DNA of 64,000 nt from positions 1-64,000 of the forward strand of contig JAIBCN010000193.1 in the NCBI GenBank assembly GCA_019694155.1, given 5' to 3'. A program made the position numbers and the translations under genes. The notes below the pieces were generated by a model, which worked only from the letters and a program-made list of their open reading frames with translations, ran no database searches and was not told where the DNA came from. The DNA is from Vicinamibacteria bacterium. GTDB lineage: Bacteria > Acidobacteriota > Vicinamibacteria > Fen-336 > JAGNNV01. Below, in pieces: positions 20,389-29,884 of this stretch; position 1 is the stretch's first letter; every line of letters starts with the position of its first letter.

Positions 20389-21012
20389 ATGGGCATCATC
20401 GTTCTGAGCGACTACCCCCGCCGGGCCCACCTGGAGTTCTATAGGGCGAACCCCTCGCCTTTCTATTCGGTGACGTTCGAGCTCGACGCTGCCCGCATTC
20501 GCGGGCGCGCCCGTGAAGTCGGCGGGTCGACCTACGCCGCGCTGTGCTGGGCCTTTCATCGCGCCATGCTGAAAGTCGAGGCCTTCCGCACGCGTCTCGA
20601 CGGCGAGGACGTGGTTCTGCATGACACCCTGCGCATCGGCATGACCGTGCCCGGCCCGGGACGCACGTTCACGTTCGCGACCCACGACTGGAACGAGTCG
20701 GGCGAAGCGTTCCTGAAAGCCGCGAGCGCCGAGATCGCGCGCTCATCGGAAGCAGTCGACCTCAACCGTGGCGGCGAACCCGACTTCGCCTACTACACCG
20801 CGGTTCCAGGCGTACCCTTTCTCGGCATCACCCATGCGCCCCATCGCGATCGCACCGCCGGCCAGCCCATGACCGCGTTCGGCAAATTCCGCGAGGACGG
20901 CGCCCGCTTGTTCGTCCCCGTGGGCCTGCAGGTGAATCACATGTATGTCGACGGCATCGACGTGAGCGACCTTTTCGACGGAGCCCAGGCCTCGTTCGCG
21001 GACGCGTTCTAG
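20389..21012 (+). CDS. Chloramphenicol acetyltransferase-like protein
   Basis: A 207-residue acyltransferase of the CAT trimer fold. The catalytic region QVNHMYVDGIDVSDLFD near the C-terminus matches the CAT HHxxxDG region, keeping the catalytic His and the Asp-Gly while the first His is Asn. The N-terminal RRAHLEFYRANPSPFYSVTFELD segment is also typical. The ATG at 20389 lies 9 nt after TATCCT. Many chromosomal homologues do not confer resistance and their acyl acceptor is unknown, so a resistance role should not be assumed. Confidence 0.85.
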   Translation: MGIIVLSDYPRRAHLEFYRANPSPFYSVTFELDAARIRGRAREVGGSTYAALCWAFHRAMLKVEAFRTRLDGEDVVLHDTLRIGMTVPGPGRTFTFATHDWNESGEAFLKAASAEIARSSEAVDLNRGGEPDFAYYTAVPGVPFLGITHAPHRDRTAGQPMTAFGKFREDGARLFVPVGLQVNHMYVDGIDVSDLFDGAQASFADAF

Positions 21013-21082
21013 TCCAACCACGACCGGCTTCGCGAAACGAGGAGCATCTCCGCCTCCTTCGCGGCGCAACCTCGTCCCTGGA

Positions 21083-21937
21083 CTATCGGCTGCTTGCGCT
21101 CGGATCCAGCGCGTCCCGCAAAGCGTCGCCTATGAAGTTCACGGCCAGGACCACGAAGAGGATCGCGAGGCCCGGGAAAAGCGTCAGCCAGGGTTTCGTG
21201 ACCATCGTCGCCTGCGAGTCCATGAGCATGTTTCCCCAGGTCGGCGTGGGCGGCTGAACCCCGAGGCCGAGGAAGCTGAGCGACGACTCGATCATGATCG
21301 CGTTGCCGACCCCGAGGGTCGCGCCCACCAGGATCGGGCCAAGCGCGTTCGGGACGATGTGCCGGACAAGGATGCGCAGGTCGGTCGCTCCCATGCCCCG
21401 GGCGGCCTCCACGTAGTCCATCTCCTTGATCGAGAGCACCTGCGACCGCACCACGCGAGCGGTGGTCATCCAGGAAAGCAGCCCGATGATCAGAACCATG
21501 GAAACGAGAGCGGCGCGCGAGTAGGCGGAGAGGATGATCAGCAGAGGCAGAGTCGGAATGGCATAGGCCACGTCCGTGATGCGCATCAGGACGTTGTCGA
21601 TGACGCCGCCGTGGTAGCCCGCGGCCGCCCCGATCGCGGTGCCGAGGAACGTGCCCACCACCGCGGCCAAAAGCCCGATGAGGATCGAAACCCGCCCGCC
21701 GAAGAGCATGCGCGTGAAGACGTCGCGACCGAGGTCGTCGGTGCCCATCCAGTGCGACAGCGAGGGCGGCTGCTTCACGCTGTCGAGGTCGATTCCGTCG
21801 AAGGGAAAGGGAGCGAGAACGGGGGCCAGGGCGCACGCCGCGCCGATCACCACGAAGAACGCGAGAGACAGGACGGCCGCCCGGCGCCGGGCGAACCGCC
21901 GCCAGAACAGCTCGCGCATCGAGAGCGGCTCACTCAT
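21083..21937 (-). CDS. Peptide ABC transporter permease (DppC/OppC-like)
   Basis: Inner-membrane permease of 284 residues with an N-terminal TM, the conserved HWMGTDDLGRDVFTRMLFGGRVS segment, and the EAA loop YVEAARGMGATDLRILVRHIVPNALGPI. Five to six TMs are visible. It overlaps the DppB-like gene by 8 nt. The ATPases of the system lie further on, after two oppositely oriented genes. Confidence 0.94.
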   Translation of the reverse strand: MSEPLSMRELFWRRFARRRAAVLSLAFFVVIGAACALAPVLAPFPFDGIDLDSVKQPPSLSHWMGTDDLGRDVFTRMLFGGRVSILIGLLAAVVGTFLGTAIGAAAGYHGGVIDNVLMRITDVAYAIPTLPLLIILSAYSRAALVSMVLIIGLLSWMTTARVVRSQVLSIKEMDYVEAARGMGATDLRILVRHIVPNALGPILVGATLGVGNAIMIESSLSFLGLGVQPPTPTWGNMLMDSQATMVTKPWLTLFPGLAILFVVLAVNFIGDALRDALDPSASSR

Positions 21938-22883
21938 AGCGGATCCGCGGGTCGAGAAGGCCGTAGACGACGTCCGCCGCGAGGTTGAACACGATGACGG
22001 TGAGCGACCCCATGAGGAGGATGCCCATGAGCACTGGGTAGTCGCGTCCGAACATGGCCTGCACGAAGAGCCGGCCGATCCCCGGCCAGGCGAAGACGGT
22101 TTCGGTGATCACCGCACCGGAGACGAGGTCCGCGAGGCCGAGAGCCATGGCCGACACCACAGGCACGAGGGCGTTGCGCACCGCATGGGTGAAGAGCACG
22201 CGTCGCTCGGATAGTCCCTGGGCGCGCGCGGTTCTCACGTAGTCGCTCTGAAGCGCCGAGATGAGGCTCGCCCGGAAGTACCGCGACCACGACGCGACGT
22301 ACCGTGAGGCCAGAACGATCGCGGGCAGCACGAGGTGTGCGAGATGGTCGCCGAGCGAAGAGGTCCCGACCGTGTGGGTGCCGGACACCGGAGCCCAGCC
22401 GAGTTCCACCGCAAAAACCAGCTGGAGCAAAAGGCCCAGCCAGAACACGGGCATGGCGATGCCCACGAAGGCCGAACCGTTGGCAAGGAGGTCGATCCAG
22501 GAGTGCGGCCGGAGAGCGCTCGCGATCCCGATGAGGAAGGCCAGCACAGCCGCGAGGAGAAACGCTGACCCCATCAGCTCGAGAGTCGCGGGAAGACGTT
22601 CGCCGATCATGTGGACGACCGGCCGGGTGGTCGAGTAGCTGAGGCCAAGATCGCCGGTGAGAGCGGCGGCGGCCCACCTCAGGTACTGCATCGGCACCGG
22701 TTGATCGACGCCCAGCTTGACCCGGTAGGCCTCGACCACCGAAGGGTCGACGAAGCGTCCCGTGGAGAGGAGCGCCGCCTCGGGTCCGCCTGGCGCCATC
22801 TGGATCAGGGTGAACACGACGATGGAGATTCCCGCCAGGAGCGGGACCATCTGCAGCAGTCGTCGCGCGATGTAGGGGCCCAC
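21930..22883 (-). CDS. Peptide ABC transporter permease (DppB/OppB-like)
   Basis: Inner-membrane permease of 317 residues. It begins YIARRLLQMVPLLAGISIVVFTLIQMAPG and has the EAA loop DYVRTARAQGLSERRVLFTHAVRNALVPVV and the C-terminal AWPGIGRLFVQAMFGRDYPVLMG. It starts 3 nt after the binding-protein stop, so the three transport genes form one operon. Confidence 0.94.
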   Translation of the reverse strand: MGPYIARRLLQMVPLLAGISIVVFTLIQMAPGGPEAALLSTGRFVDPSVVEAYRVKLGVDQPVPMQYLRWAAAALTGDLGLSYSTTRPVVHMIGERLPATLELMGSAFLLAAVLAFLIGIASALRPHSWIDLLANGSAFVGIAMPVFWLGLLLQLVFAVELGWAPVSGTHTVGTSSLGDHLAHLVLPAIVLASRYVASWSRYFRASLISALQSDYVRTARAQGLSERRVLFTHAVRNALVPVVSAMALGLADLVSGAVITETVFAWPGIGRLFVQAMFGRDYPVLMGILLMGSLTVIVFNLAADVVYGLLDPRIRYE

Positions 22884-22886
22884 CGA

Positions 22887-24533
22887 CTACTTCCACCCCT
22901 CGTCGAGCCGCCACTGCCACAGGTTCCAGAAGCTGCCGAAATTGGTGCCGCTCCCCCGGTAGCCCGACACGCGCTTCGTCACCACCTCCGGCATCACGTT
23001 CTGGTACAGGGGCAGCATGCGCGCCTGCTCGGCGAGCTTCGCCTGGGCCTCGTGCAGCAGGGGCATGCGCGTCTCGAAGGACAGCGCCTGATCGGAACGC
23101 TCGAGGATCTCGTCGAGGGCCGGATCACAGAAGCCCGCCATGTTGTTGGCGCCCTTGCAGGCGTAAAGGCCCGTGATTCCCGGATCCGCGGGCAGGAACC
23201 AGGCGCTCACGATCGCCTCCCACTTCCCGCTCCGCCACCTCTGGGTCCATGCCGCGCTCTCGAGCGTCTCGAAGTTCACTTCGACGCCCACTGCCTTGAG
23301 GCCGGCCTGGATCACCTGGGCGAGCAGGATCCGGTCGGTGCTGCCCGCGCGGTTGAGCATCACGAACGAGAAGCGCCGGCCGTTCTTCCGGCGCACCCCA
23401 TCCTCTCCCATGGTCCAGCCGGCCTCGTCGAGCAGGCGTCGCGACCGGGCCAGATCGTAGGGATAAGTCGTGACCTTCGCGTTGTGGTACGGGCTGTTCG
23501 GATTGATGGGGCCCTCCGCCACCTTGACCGCGCCCTCCATGAGCTTCTTCGCCATGCCCTCGCGGTCGATGGCGTGGAAGATCGCGCGCCGGACCCGCAC
23601 GTCGTCGAAGAGGGCCCGGCCGGTTTCGGTGCGGATCGCGAGGTCGAAGTGCATGACCGAATTGGCATCGATCAGGTGAACCTCGGAGGCGGGAAGATTC
23701 CGAACCACGCTCACCTGAGTGGGCTGGATCCGGCCCCAGTCATAGCGCCCCGACTTGAGGGCAAGGAGCCGGGTGTTGTTGTCTGGGATGAAGGCCCACA
23801 CGATCTCGTCGATCTTCGGAAAGTCCTTCCCGCGCCAGTACTCGGGATTGCGCACCACCCGGATGTACTCCCCCGTCTTCCACTCCGCGAACCTGAAGGG
23901 GCCGGTGCCGACGAGCCCCGGGCCGCGGTTGTAAGGCTCGTAGTTCACGATCTCGTCAACCGTCATCTCGGTCTTCCCGTCCGCCTTCAGGAACACGTGG
24001 CGCGGCAGAATGCCTTCGAAGAGACCCGCGTAGTAGGCGTACGCACCGTCCCAGACGAAGACCACGGTGTGCGCGTCGGGCATCTCACACGACTTGATGC
24101 CGATGTACTGCTCGCGGTTGTAAGTCATCGACTTCGGATCGGTGACGAAGCGCCAGGTGAAGCAGACGTCGGCGCTCGTGAAAGTCAAGCCGTCATGCCA
24201 GCGCACGTTCTCCTGGAGCGGCCAGGTCATCCGCACCGAGCCGTCCTTGCCGCGAACCACCCGGCCGTTCGCCTCCGTGGGGATCTCCTTCGCGAGCACC
24301 GGGATGTACTCGTTCCGCTCGTTCGTGGTGACGAGACCTTCCACCATGCTGAAACTGATGTCCACGAGGTTCTGGCTGGTGAACACGTTCAGGACGTCTA
24401 TTTCCCGGTCGTAGGCCACGCGCAGGATCCTTCCCCCGCCCCCCTGGGGGGACGAGGCGCCGGAGGTCGAGCAGCCGGCCAGGCTCGCCGCGACGATCAG
24501 CGTGAGGGCGAAACCCCGCCCGCTTCGCGTCAT
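22887..24533 (-). CDS. Family 5 extracellular solute-binding lipoprotein (peptide type)
   Basis: A 548-residue binding protein that delivers substrate to the DppB/DppC-like permeases. It has a lipoprotein signal peptide with lipobox SLAGC at residues 17-21. The family 5 core is clear: LQENVRWHDGLTFTSADVCFTWRF, GTGPFRFAEWKTGEYIRVVRNPEYW and DVRVRRAIFHAIDREGMAKKLMEG. ATG at 24533 overlaps the stop of the upstream DUF885-like peptidase gene (ATGA). This ties peptide import to peptidase expression. Confidence 0.94.
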   Translation of the reverse strand: MTRSGRGFALTLIVAASLAGCSTSGASSPQGGGGRILRVAYDREIDVLNVFTSQNLVDISFSMVEGLVTTNERNEYIPVLAKEIPTEANGRVVRGKDGSVRMTWPLQENVRWHDGLTFTSADVCFTWRFVTDPKSMTYNREQYIGIKSCEMPDAHTVVFVWDGAYAYYAGLFEGILPRHVFLKADGKTEMTVDEIVNYEPYNRGPGLVGTGPFRFAEWKTGEYIRVVRNPEYWRGKDFPKIDEIVWAFIPDNNTRLLALKSGRYDWGRIQPTQVSVVRNLPASEVHLIDANSVMHFDLAIRTETGRALFDDVRVRRAIFHAIDREGMAKKLMEGAVKVAEGPINPNSPYHNAKVTTYPYDLARSRRLLDEAGWTMGEDGVRRKNGRRFSFVMLNRAGSTDRILLAQVIQAGLKAVGVEVNFETLESAAWTQRWRSGKWEAIVSAWFLPADPGITGLYACKGANNMAGFCDPALDEILERSDQALSFETRMPLLHEAQAKLAEQARMLPLYQNVMPEVVTKRVSGYRGSGTNFGSFWNLWQWRLDEGWK

Positions 24534-25720
24534 TCGAAGAGCTCGATCGACGCGTTGCTGTGCATGCGACCGTACAGAAACGGCAGGAACGTATCGCGCC
24601 GATAGGCGCCGACCCGATTCCAGGCCCTCGTGACCACGCGCTCACCCCACCAGTAGGACCAGATCAGCACCGCGCGCGACGGCGACTGAATGAACTTCAC
24701 GCGATTCGCCACCCACCCGTCCCCGCCCACGAGGCTCCGTTCAGAAAGAGCATCGGCGACCTTCTGCGCCGGCCATCCAAGGGCGTGGAACCGCCAGGCC
24801 GCCTCGGTGCCGATGCCCGCCCGGTAGACGTTCATCAGGGCCTGGACCCGATCGTCGTCGCTCTCCATCCAGTCGAGCATGGTGATGCCGGAATCGCCGA
24901 TGCCTTCGAAGATCGAGGAACTCGCGGAATTCACGATGGACAGCAGGACGTCTGCGGAGGCCTCACCGCTCTCCGCCATGGTCGAGCGCAGGGTGAACTG
25001 CAGGTAATGGCCGGGATAGCCTTCGTGAACAGCGAGGTGCTTGAGCCCGGGCCGGGTGAGGACGGGATCGACGTTGAGCTCGATACGGCGGCTCAGGTAG
25101 TTGCAGCGCGCGTTGAAGGCGACGCCGCTCACTGGAACCACGTGCATCCCGTCGGATTTCGGCCGAGGGATCCTGACGACGCGCTCCTCGGTACGACGCC
25201 AGGCCTCATCGAGCAGACCTTCGAGAACCGCCGGGACCTGCTCGGCGCGCACACGGTTCTTTTCCTCCCAGGCCGCGCATTGCGACCTCAGGTCGCCCGT
25301 GTAGCCCATGCGGGTCAGCAGCGCGCCCATCTCGTTCTGAAGGGCCGCGAGCTCATCCGCGGGCGCGGGCTCGGCCGGGACGTGCAGAAAACCATGGATC
25401 TGCTCGACGAAGGGAAGCCCGGTTCGGCGCCAGGTGATGAAGGCCAGAGTCGAATGGCACAGAGCGTCGAAATAGAGACGCCGATCCGGCTCGGGCAGGC
25501 GCTGCGCATCGGTCCGCAACTCCTCGAAACAGCGGGCAGCGTCGGTGTAGCCGGAGAAAGCGTCCGGCGCGTACCGGCGTTCCAGGTCGAGGTTGACCAC
25601 GGCGAGTCCATCCCCGTCGGCGCTCTCCCTGCGATACAGCGCGTCGACGCCGAGCAGCGCGGTCATGGCGCGCCGGCCGAGGGCCAGGGTCTCTTTGCTC
25701 AGAAGGTTCGTGGTCTTCAT
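24530..25720 (-). CDS. DUF885-like metallopeptidase, short form
   Basis: A 396-residue protein with the zinc-peptidase-like motif VHEGYPGHYLQ (HExxPGH), preserved with its Glu, near residue 240. The later acidic segment is SSSIFEGIGDSG. The layout matches the C-terminal catalytic half of DUF885 proteins, and no signal peptide is visible. It overlaps the peptide-binding protein gene downstream and the longer DUF885 gene upstream, both as ATGA. A peptidase acting on imported peptides is a plausible role, though activity is not shown for this branch. Confidence 0.8.
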   Translation of the reverse strand: MKTTNLLSKETLALGRRAMTALLGVDALYRRESADGDGLAVVNLDLERRYAPDAFSGYTDAARCFEELRTDAQRLPEPDRRLYFDALCHSTLAFITWRRTGLPFVEQIHGFLHVPAEPAPADELAALQNEMGALLTRMGYTGDLRSQCAAWEEKNRVRAEQVPAVLEGLLDEAWRRTEERVVRIPRPKSDGMHVVPVSGVAFNARCNYLSRRIELNVDPVLTRPGLKHLAVHEGYPGHYLQFTLRSTMAESGEASADVLLSIVNSASSSIFEGIGDSGITMLDWMESDDDRVQALMNVYRAGIGTEAAWRFHALGWPAQKVADALSERSLVGGDGWVANRVKFIQSPSRAVLIWSYWWGERVVTRAWNRVGAYRRDTFLPFLYGRMHSNASIELFE

Positions 25721-27417
25721 ACCCGGCGCGAAGCCGCCGCCTCCTTCATGGCGGTCGCGACGAGGCTCACGGGAATGGAGCCATGCGACAGGAAGGTGTC
25801 GTGAAACCGCCCGAGGGAGAAGCGCCGGCCTTCCATCGCCAGCATGTCCTCCCGAAGGCGGTGGATCGCATCGCGGCCCATGAGGTACATCACCGCCGCC
25901 CCGGGGAACATGCTGTTCTTGACCGCCTCCCCCATGGCGGCCGCGGAGGGCATGAGCGCGTGCTCCTCGTAGAACCGGGCGGCGTGCTCCAGGGTCCATC
26001 GCCCTTCGTGGAGTCGCACGTCCACGATGGCGCGGACGCACATGCGGGCCCGGCCCTGCAGCTCGGCGTAGCGCTCGAGCGGGGTGAGGAAGCCCGCTTC
26101 GCTCATGAGGTCGGTGGCGTAGCAGGCCCAGCCTTCCGCCATGGTGCCGCCGCACAGCAGGGCGATGCGCGAGGCGCAGTCCACCGCGGCCATCCGCCCG
26201 ATCCGCGAGCCCGATCGGAAAGCGTGGAAGTTCTGCACGTGATGGCCGATGCCCCCGTGGTGGATCACGTGGTTGAGCCTGATGACGGAATCGTTGTGCG
26301 CCTCGAGGAAGGCCTGCTGCGCGTCGACCGGCTGGGTAGGGTCGAAGGGAGCGATGAGGTAGTCGTGAACCGCGGGACGTCTTGACGCCGCGGGTGAGCG
26401 ATAGAAGAGGAAATACAGATACGGAGCGGCCGCGCGCACCCAGGCCGGGCGCTCCACATAGCGAATCGGAAAATCGGGCCAGGTCAGAAGTCCCTTTTCC
26501 GCGGCGGCCGTTCGCGCGTCCTCCCAGAATCGCGCATAGCGAGCCTCGTACTCGTGGGCCGAAGGTCGATGGGCCTTCAGCTGGGCGAGCGCCGCCGAGG
26601 GCGAGTCCGCCCCGAACTCCTTCGCGCGTTCCGCAAGCGCGGCGGTCGCCTCCGCGAGTTCGGCGCGGGCGTACCGCTCGATCTGGGCGGCGTCCTCCTG
26701 GAGAAAGTGGCCCTCGCTCAAGTGAAGGGCCAGGGCCTCCTCGCCCACCGCCACCTCGTCCCGGGCGCGGTCGAGCAGGTCGTTCTCGAGCCAGACCTGG
26801 AACTCCTCGACCGCCTTCCGGGCCCGCGCGGCGGAGAGGGCCAGCGGAGCAAAGTCGACCGCCGCTCCGTCCGCGAACTTCGGCAGCCCCTCGTCGAGCA
26901 GGGTCAGGGTTCCCTCGCACTCGCGGATCGCGCGCTCCGTCCATGCCCGCGGCGATGCGTCCAGGTTCTCCTTCGCCTGATCGAGAAGCCGTGGGATCGC
27001 GGCCAGCCGCTCGGCCGCCGGCCCCAGGCGGTCGCGCAGGGGCGCGTAGTCGGTGAGGAAGAGGGAAATCAGGCCGAACACCGCTTCACCGGTGTAGAGG
27101 CTCGGATTCCCTCGGTGGAAGTGGCGCCCGCCCAGTTCCCACTCCTGGATCCGGAGCGCCCCCTGGGCCAGGCGCACATCGTGCTTCTCATCGACGCTCA
27201 GGGCATCGAGCGCGAGGCCCGAGGACTCGGCGAGCAGCGTCGCGATCCGCGCCTTCGCGTCGTCGACCGCGGCTTCCGAATAGTCGGGGAGCCACGGATC
27301 GAACCGGTGCTCGCCGATGAAGGTGGCGCTCACCGGGTTCGACCGGTGGTAATGCTCGAAGAAGCGATCGAGCCAGTGCGTGACGTCTTGCGACGGAGAA
27401 GGCTCCTGGGAGTTCAC
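25717..27417 (-). CDS. DUF885 family protein with altered metal motif
   Basis: A full-length 566-residue DUF885 protein starting at GTG 27417 with GGGAGGG upstream. Where active DUF885 peptidases have HExxPGHH, this one has IHHGGIGHHVQN near residue 375, so the catalytic Glu is replaced. The later conserved ALLCGGTMAEGWACYATDLMSEAGF retains the second Glu motif. It may be a catalytically altered or inactive partner of the overlapping short paralogue. No signal peptide is evident. Confidence 0.82.
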   Translation of the reverse strand: MNSQEPSPSQDVTHWLDRFFEHYHRSNPVSATFIGEHRFDPWLPDYSEAAVDDAKARIATLLAESSGLALDALSVDEKHDVRLAQGALRIQEWELGGRHFHRGNPSLYTGEAVFGLISLFLTDYAPLRDRLGPAAERLAAIPRLLDQAKENLDASPRAWTERAIRECEGTLTLLDEGLPKFADGAAVDFAPLALSAARARKAVEEFQVWLENDLLDRARDEVAVGEEALALHLSEGHFLQEDAAQIERYARAELAEATAALAERAKEFGADSPSAALAQLKAHRPSAHEYEARYARFWEDARTAAAEKGLLTWPDFPIRYVERPAWVRAAAPYLYFLFYRSPAASRRPAVHDYLIAPFDPTQPVDAQQAFLEAHNDSVIRLNHVIHHGGIGHHVQNFHAFRSGSRIGRMAAVDCASRIALLCGGTMAEGWACYATDLMSEAGFLTPLERYAELQGRARMCVRAIVDVRLHEGRWTLEHAARFYEEHALMPSAAAMGEAVKNSMFPGAAVMYLMGRDAIHRLREDMLAMEGRRFSLGRFHDTFLSHGSIPVSLVATAMKEAAASRRV

Positions 27418-27450
27418 GGGCGTTCCCTCCCAAGCATACGGGCGGTTCGA

Positions 27451-29238
27451 CTAGGGCTGGAGCTTCCCCGTGCTTCCCTTGCCCACCCGCGGACCCTTGT
27501 TGTCGTGGGCCGGCGCATGATCGAGATTCGCGACCCGGCGGCCCGTCTCGTACATGAGCTCGCTGATCCGCGCCATCTTGTCGAACTCGATCTTCTCCAC
27601 GCTGTCCGTGTTCGCGTGATAGTCGGGGTGGAGGCCGGTGGTGTAGAAGATGATCGGCACACCCTTCGCCGCGTAGCTGTAGTGGTCCGAGCGGTAGTAG
27701 ATCTGCTCGCCATCCCCGGGGTCGTTCGACGAGTAGTCGATCTTCATGGGCGGCTTCAGTGAGGCGTTCGCTTCCTCGTTGATGTTGTGCAGCTCTGTGC
27801 TGATGCGGTCGGAGCCGACGAGGTAGACGGTGTTCACTTCCCTGGGGTCGTTCTTGTCGTTGCGGCCGACCATGTCCATGTTCAGCTGGGCCACGATCTT
27901 GTCCATGGGGACGCTCGGATAGTCCGCGTAGTAGCGCGAGCCCCACAGGCCGCGCTCCTCCCCGGTGTGCCAGACGAACACGAGGGATCGCCTGGTCCTG
28001 GGCGCCGTCGCGAACGCTTTGGCGAGCGAAAGCAGGGTGACCGTGCCGGAGCCGTCGTCATCCGCGCCGTTCCAGATGCGGTCCTCGACAGCGCCCGGGG
28101 TGACCTGACCCGCGGCGCCCAGGCGCCGCTTGCCGGCCGGGGTATCTCCAGACGCGGGCACGTCGACGACCTCGCCCTCGGCGTAGCCGACGTGGTCATA
28201 ATGAGCGCCGAACGCGACGTAGGTGTCCTTGAGCTTCGGGTCGGCGCCCTCGATGATGCCCACGACGTTCCGGGTGAACTGGGTCCGCACGATCTCGTAG
28301 TCGGCGTCGATGCCGAACCTCATGGAGACGCCCTGAAGCGACACCTGGGGCAGCGGCTCCTGATTCGCCGCCCTGGCCTTCAGATCGGCGTACTTGACGT
28401 CGGCGCCGCTGAAGAGGAACTCGAAGAACTCGTCCTGGGCGGTCACCGCGGGCGGAACCGTCTTGTCCAGCCGCTCCACGGTCGTGAAATCAGAGTTCGG
28501 CAAAGGGGCGCGGCCGAAGCCACCACCGCCGGGCCCGCCCGCGGCGGGAGCCGGCGAAGGCGCCGGAGATGGAGAGGGCGTTGCGGCGGCCTGCGGTCCG
28601 AAGGGCGACGGCACGAACGGGCCGATGGTCGCCATCGCCTTCAGCACATCGGTTGCGTAGCGCGAACGCCCCCCGAGAAGGCGCCGATTGTCCCGGGTTT
28701 CTCCGCCCTTGGGACCGCGCGCGCCGAGATACACCACGACCTTGCCGGCCACGTTCCGGCCCGCGTAGTCGTCAACCTTGATCGCAGGCAGCACGGCCCC
28801 GTATCCGACGAACTCGATCTGGTCGGAAGTGAGCGTCTGCTTGCCCCCGGCGTTCCTCGGGAGGGTGATCCCCTCGCCGTCCTTGAACGTGCGGCTCTGG
28901 CCATTCACCGTCACCGTGACCGTGTGACGGCTGGTGGCCTTCACTCCGAGCACCGACACGCGCTGGAAGTACGACCCTCGATCGCCTCCCGGCTTGACCC
29001 CCATCGCCCGCAGCTCGCCCGCGATGTACGACGCGGCAAGACCGAGGCCCTCGGTGAAAGTGGCCCGTCCCTCGAACTCGTCCGAGGAGATCTGGGTCAG
29101 CCAGGCCTTGAGGTCGGCGGCGGATATCGACTTCGCTCCGCCGCCCGCGGCGCGAACGGCCGGGCCTGGAAGAGCGGTGACCGCGAGAGCCAGGGCGACG
29201 CTCGCGGCGACGGAACGACGGGCTGAGGATGGGTTCAT
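27451..29238 (-). CDS. Exported M28 family metallopeptidase with PA domain
   Basis: Periplasmic or secreted aminopeptidase-like protein of 595 residues. It has a signal peptide (VALALAVTALPGPAVRA), a protease-associated region (FVGYGAVLPAIKVDDYAGRNVAGKVVVYL) and a Pro/Ala/Gly-rich insert near 215-245. The catalytic M28 domain has zinc ligands in FGAHYDHVG, NGADDDGSGTVTLL, HTGEERGLWGS and MDMVGRND. It lies 33 nt upstream of the DUF885 gene in the same direction, so it may head a peptide-utilisation operon with the peptide importer. Confidence 0.92.
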   Translation of the reverse strand: MNPSSARRSVAASVALALAVTALPGPAVRAAGGGAKSISAADLKAWLTQISSDEFEGRATFTEGLGLAASYIAGELRAMGVKPGGDRGSYFQRVSVLGVKATSRHTVTVTVNGQSRTFKDGEGITLPRNAGGKQTLTSDQIEFVGYGAVLPAIKVDDYAGRNVAGKVVVYLGARGPKGGETRDNRRLLGGRSRYATDVLKAMATIGPFVPSPFGPQAAATPSPSPAPSPAPAAGGPGGGGFGRAPLPNSDFTTVERLDKTVPPAVTAQDEFFEFLFSGADVKYADLKARAANQEPLPQVSLQGVSMRFGIDADYEIVRTQFTRNVVGIIEGADPKLKDTYVAFGAHYDHVGYAEGEVVDVPASGDTPAGKRRLGAAGQVTPGAVEDRIWNGADDDGSGTVTLLSLAKAFATAPRTRRSLVFVWHTGEERGLWGSRYYADYPSVPMDKIVAQLNMDMVGRNDKNDPREVNTVYLVGSDRISTELHNINEEANASLKPPMKIDYSSNDPGDGEQIYYRSDHYSYAAKGVPIIFYTTGLHPDYHANTDSVEKIEFDKMARISELMYETGRRVANLDHAPAHDNKGPRVGKGSTGKLQP

Positions 29239-29273
29239 GGTTTCTCCAGGGGAGCGGTCGGTTTGCCGGTCGG

Positions 29274-29756
29274 CTAAAGCTGGCGCGCTGTGTATTCGCA
29301 GCTCGATACTTCGAACTTACCGGGCGCTTCGATGTTGAGGCTCTTGACGACCCCGTCCTCGGCCACGAGCGAGAAGCGCTGGCCGCGGATGCCCATGCCG
29401 TGCTTGGTGGCGTCCAGCTCGAGCCCGAGCTTCTTCGTGAAGTCGGCGTTGCCGTCGGCCAGCATCAGCACCTTGCCCTCCGCGCCCTGCGCCTTCGACC
29501 ACGCGTCCATCACGAAGACGTCGTTGACGGCGAGGCAGGCGATCTGGGCCACGCCCTTCGCCTTGAGCTCATCGGCCTGCTTCACGTAGCCCGGCAGGTG
29601 CTTGTTCGAGCAGGTCGGTGTGAACGCCCCGGGGACGGAGAAGAGGACCACCTTCCTGCCCGCGAAGACTTCGGCGGTGGTGAGGGGCTTCACGCCCTCG
29701 GCGGTCATGGTGCTGAACGTGGCTTCGGGCAGGCGGTCGCCGACCTGGATGGACAT
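29274..29756 (-). CDS. Prx5-type peroxiredoxin
   Basis: Thiol peroxidase of 160 residues that reduces hydrogen peroxide and alkyl hydroperoxides. The peroxidatic Cys49 is in VPGAFTPTCSNKHLPGY, and NDVFVMDAW and GQRFSLVAEDGVV are typical of Prx5. A second Cys near residue 153 (SSCEYTA) could resolve the sulfenic acid. A GAGGAAA Shine-Dalgarno precedes the ATG. It is cytoplasmic, with no signal peptide. Confidence 0.95.
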   Translation of the reverse strand: MSIQVGDRLPEATFSTMTAEGVKPLTTAEVFAGRKVVLFSVPGAFTPTCSNKHLPGYVKQADELKAKGVAQIACLAVNDVFVMDAWSKAQGAEGKVLMLADGNADFTKKLGLELDATKHGMGIRGQRFSLVAEDGVVKSLNIEAPGKFEVSSCEYTARQL

Positions 29757-29884
29757 TTTCGTTTCTTTCCTCGTGATTCAGTGTCTGGAAATGGAAAGGC
29801 GCTCCGCCGCAACGGGGAGCGCCGTGCACGAGGTTTCATTGTATCCGCCCGGAGCCCCCGAGAGGAGGCGGGCGGCGCGCTCGA

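Noticed and set aside
20389..21012. Calling the CAT-like gene an antibiotic resistance determinant
   Set aside because: Chromosomal CAT-fold proteins often lack chloramphenicol activity, the first active-site His is Asn and nothing in the context suggests a resistance cassette.
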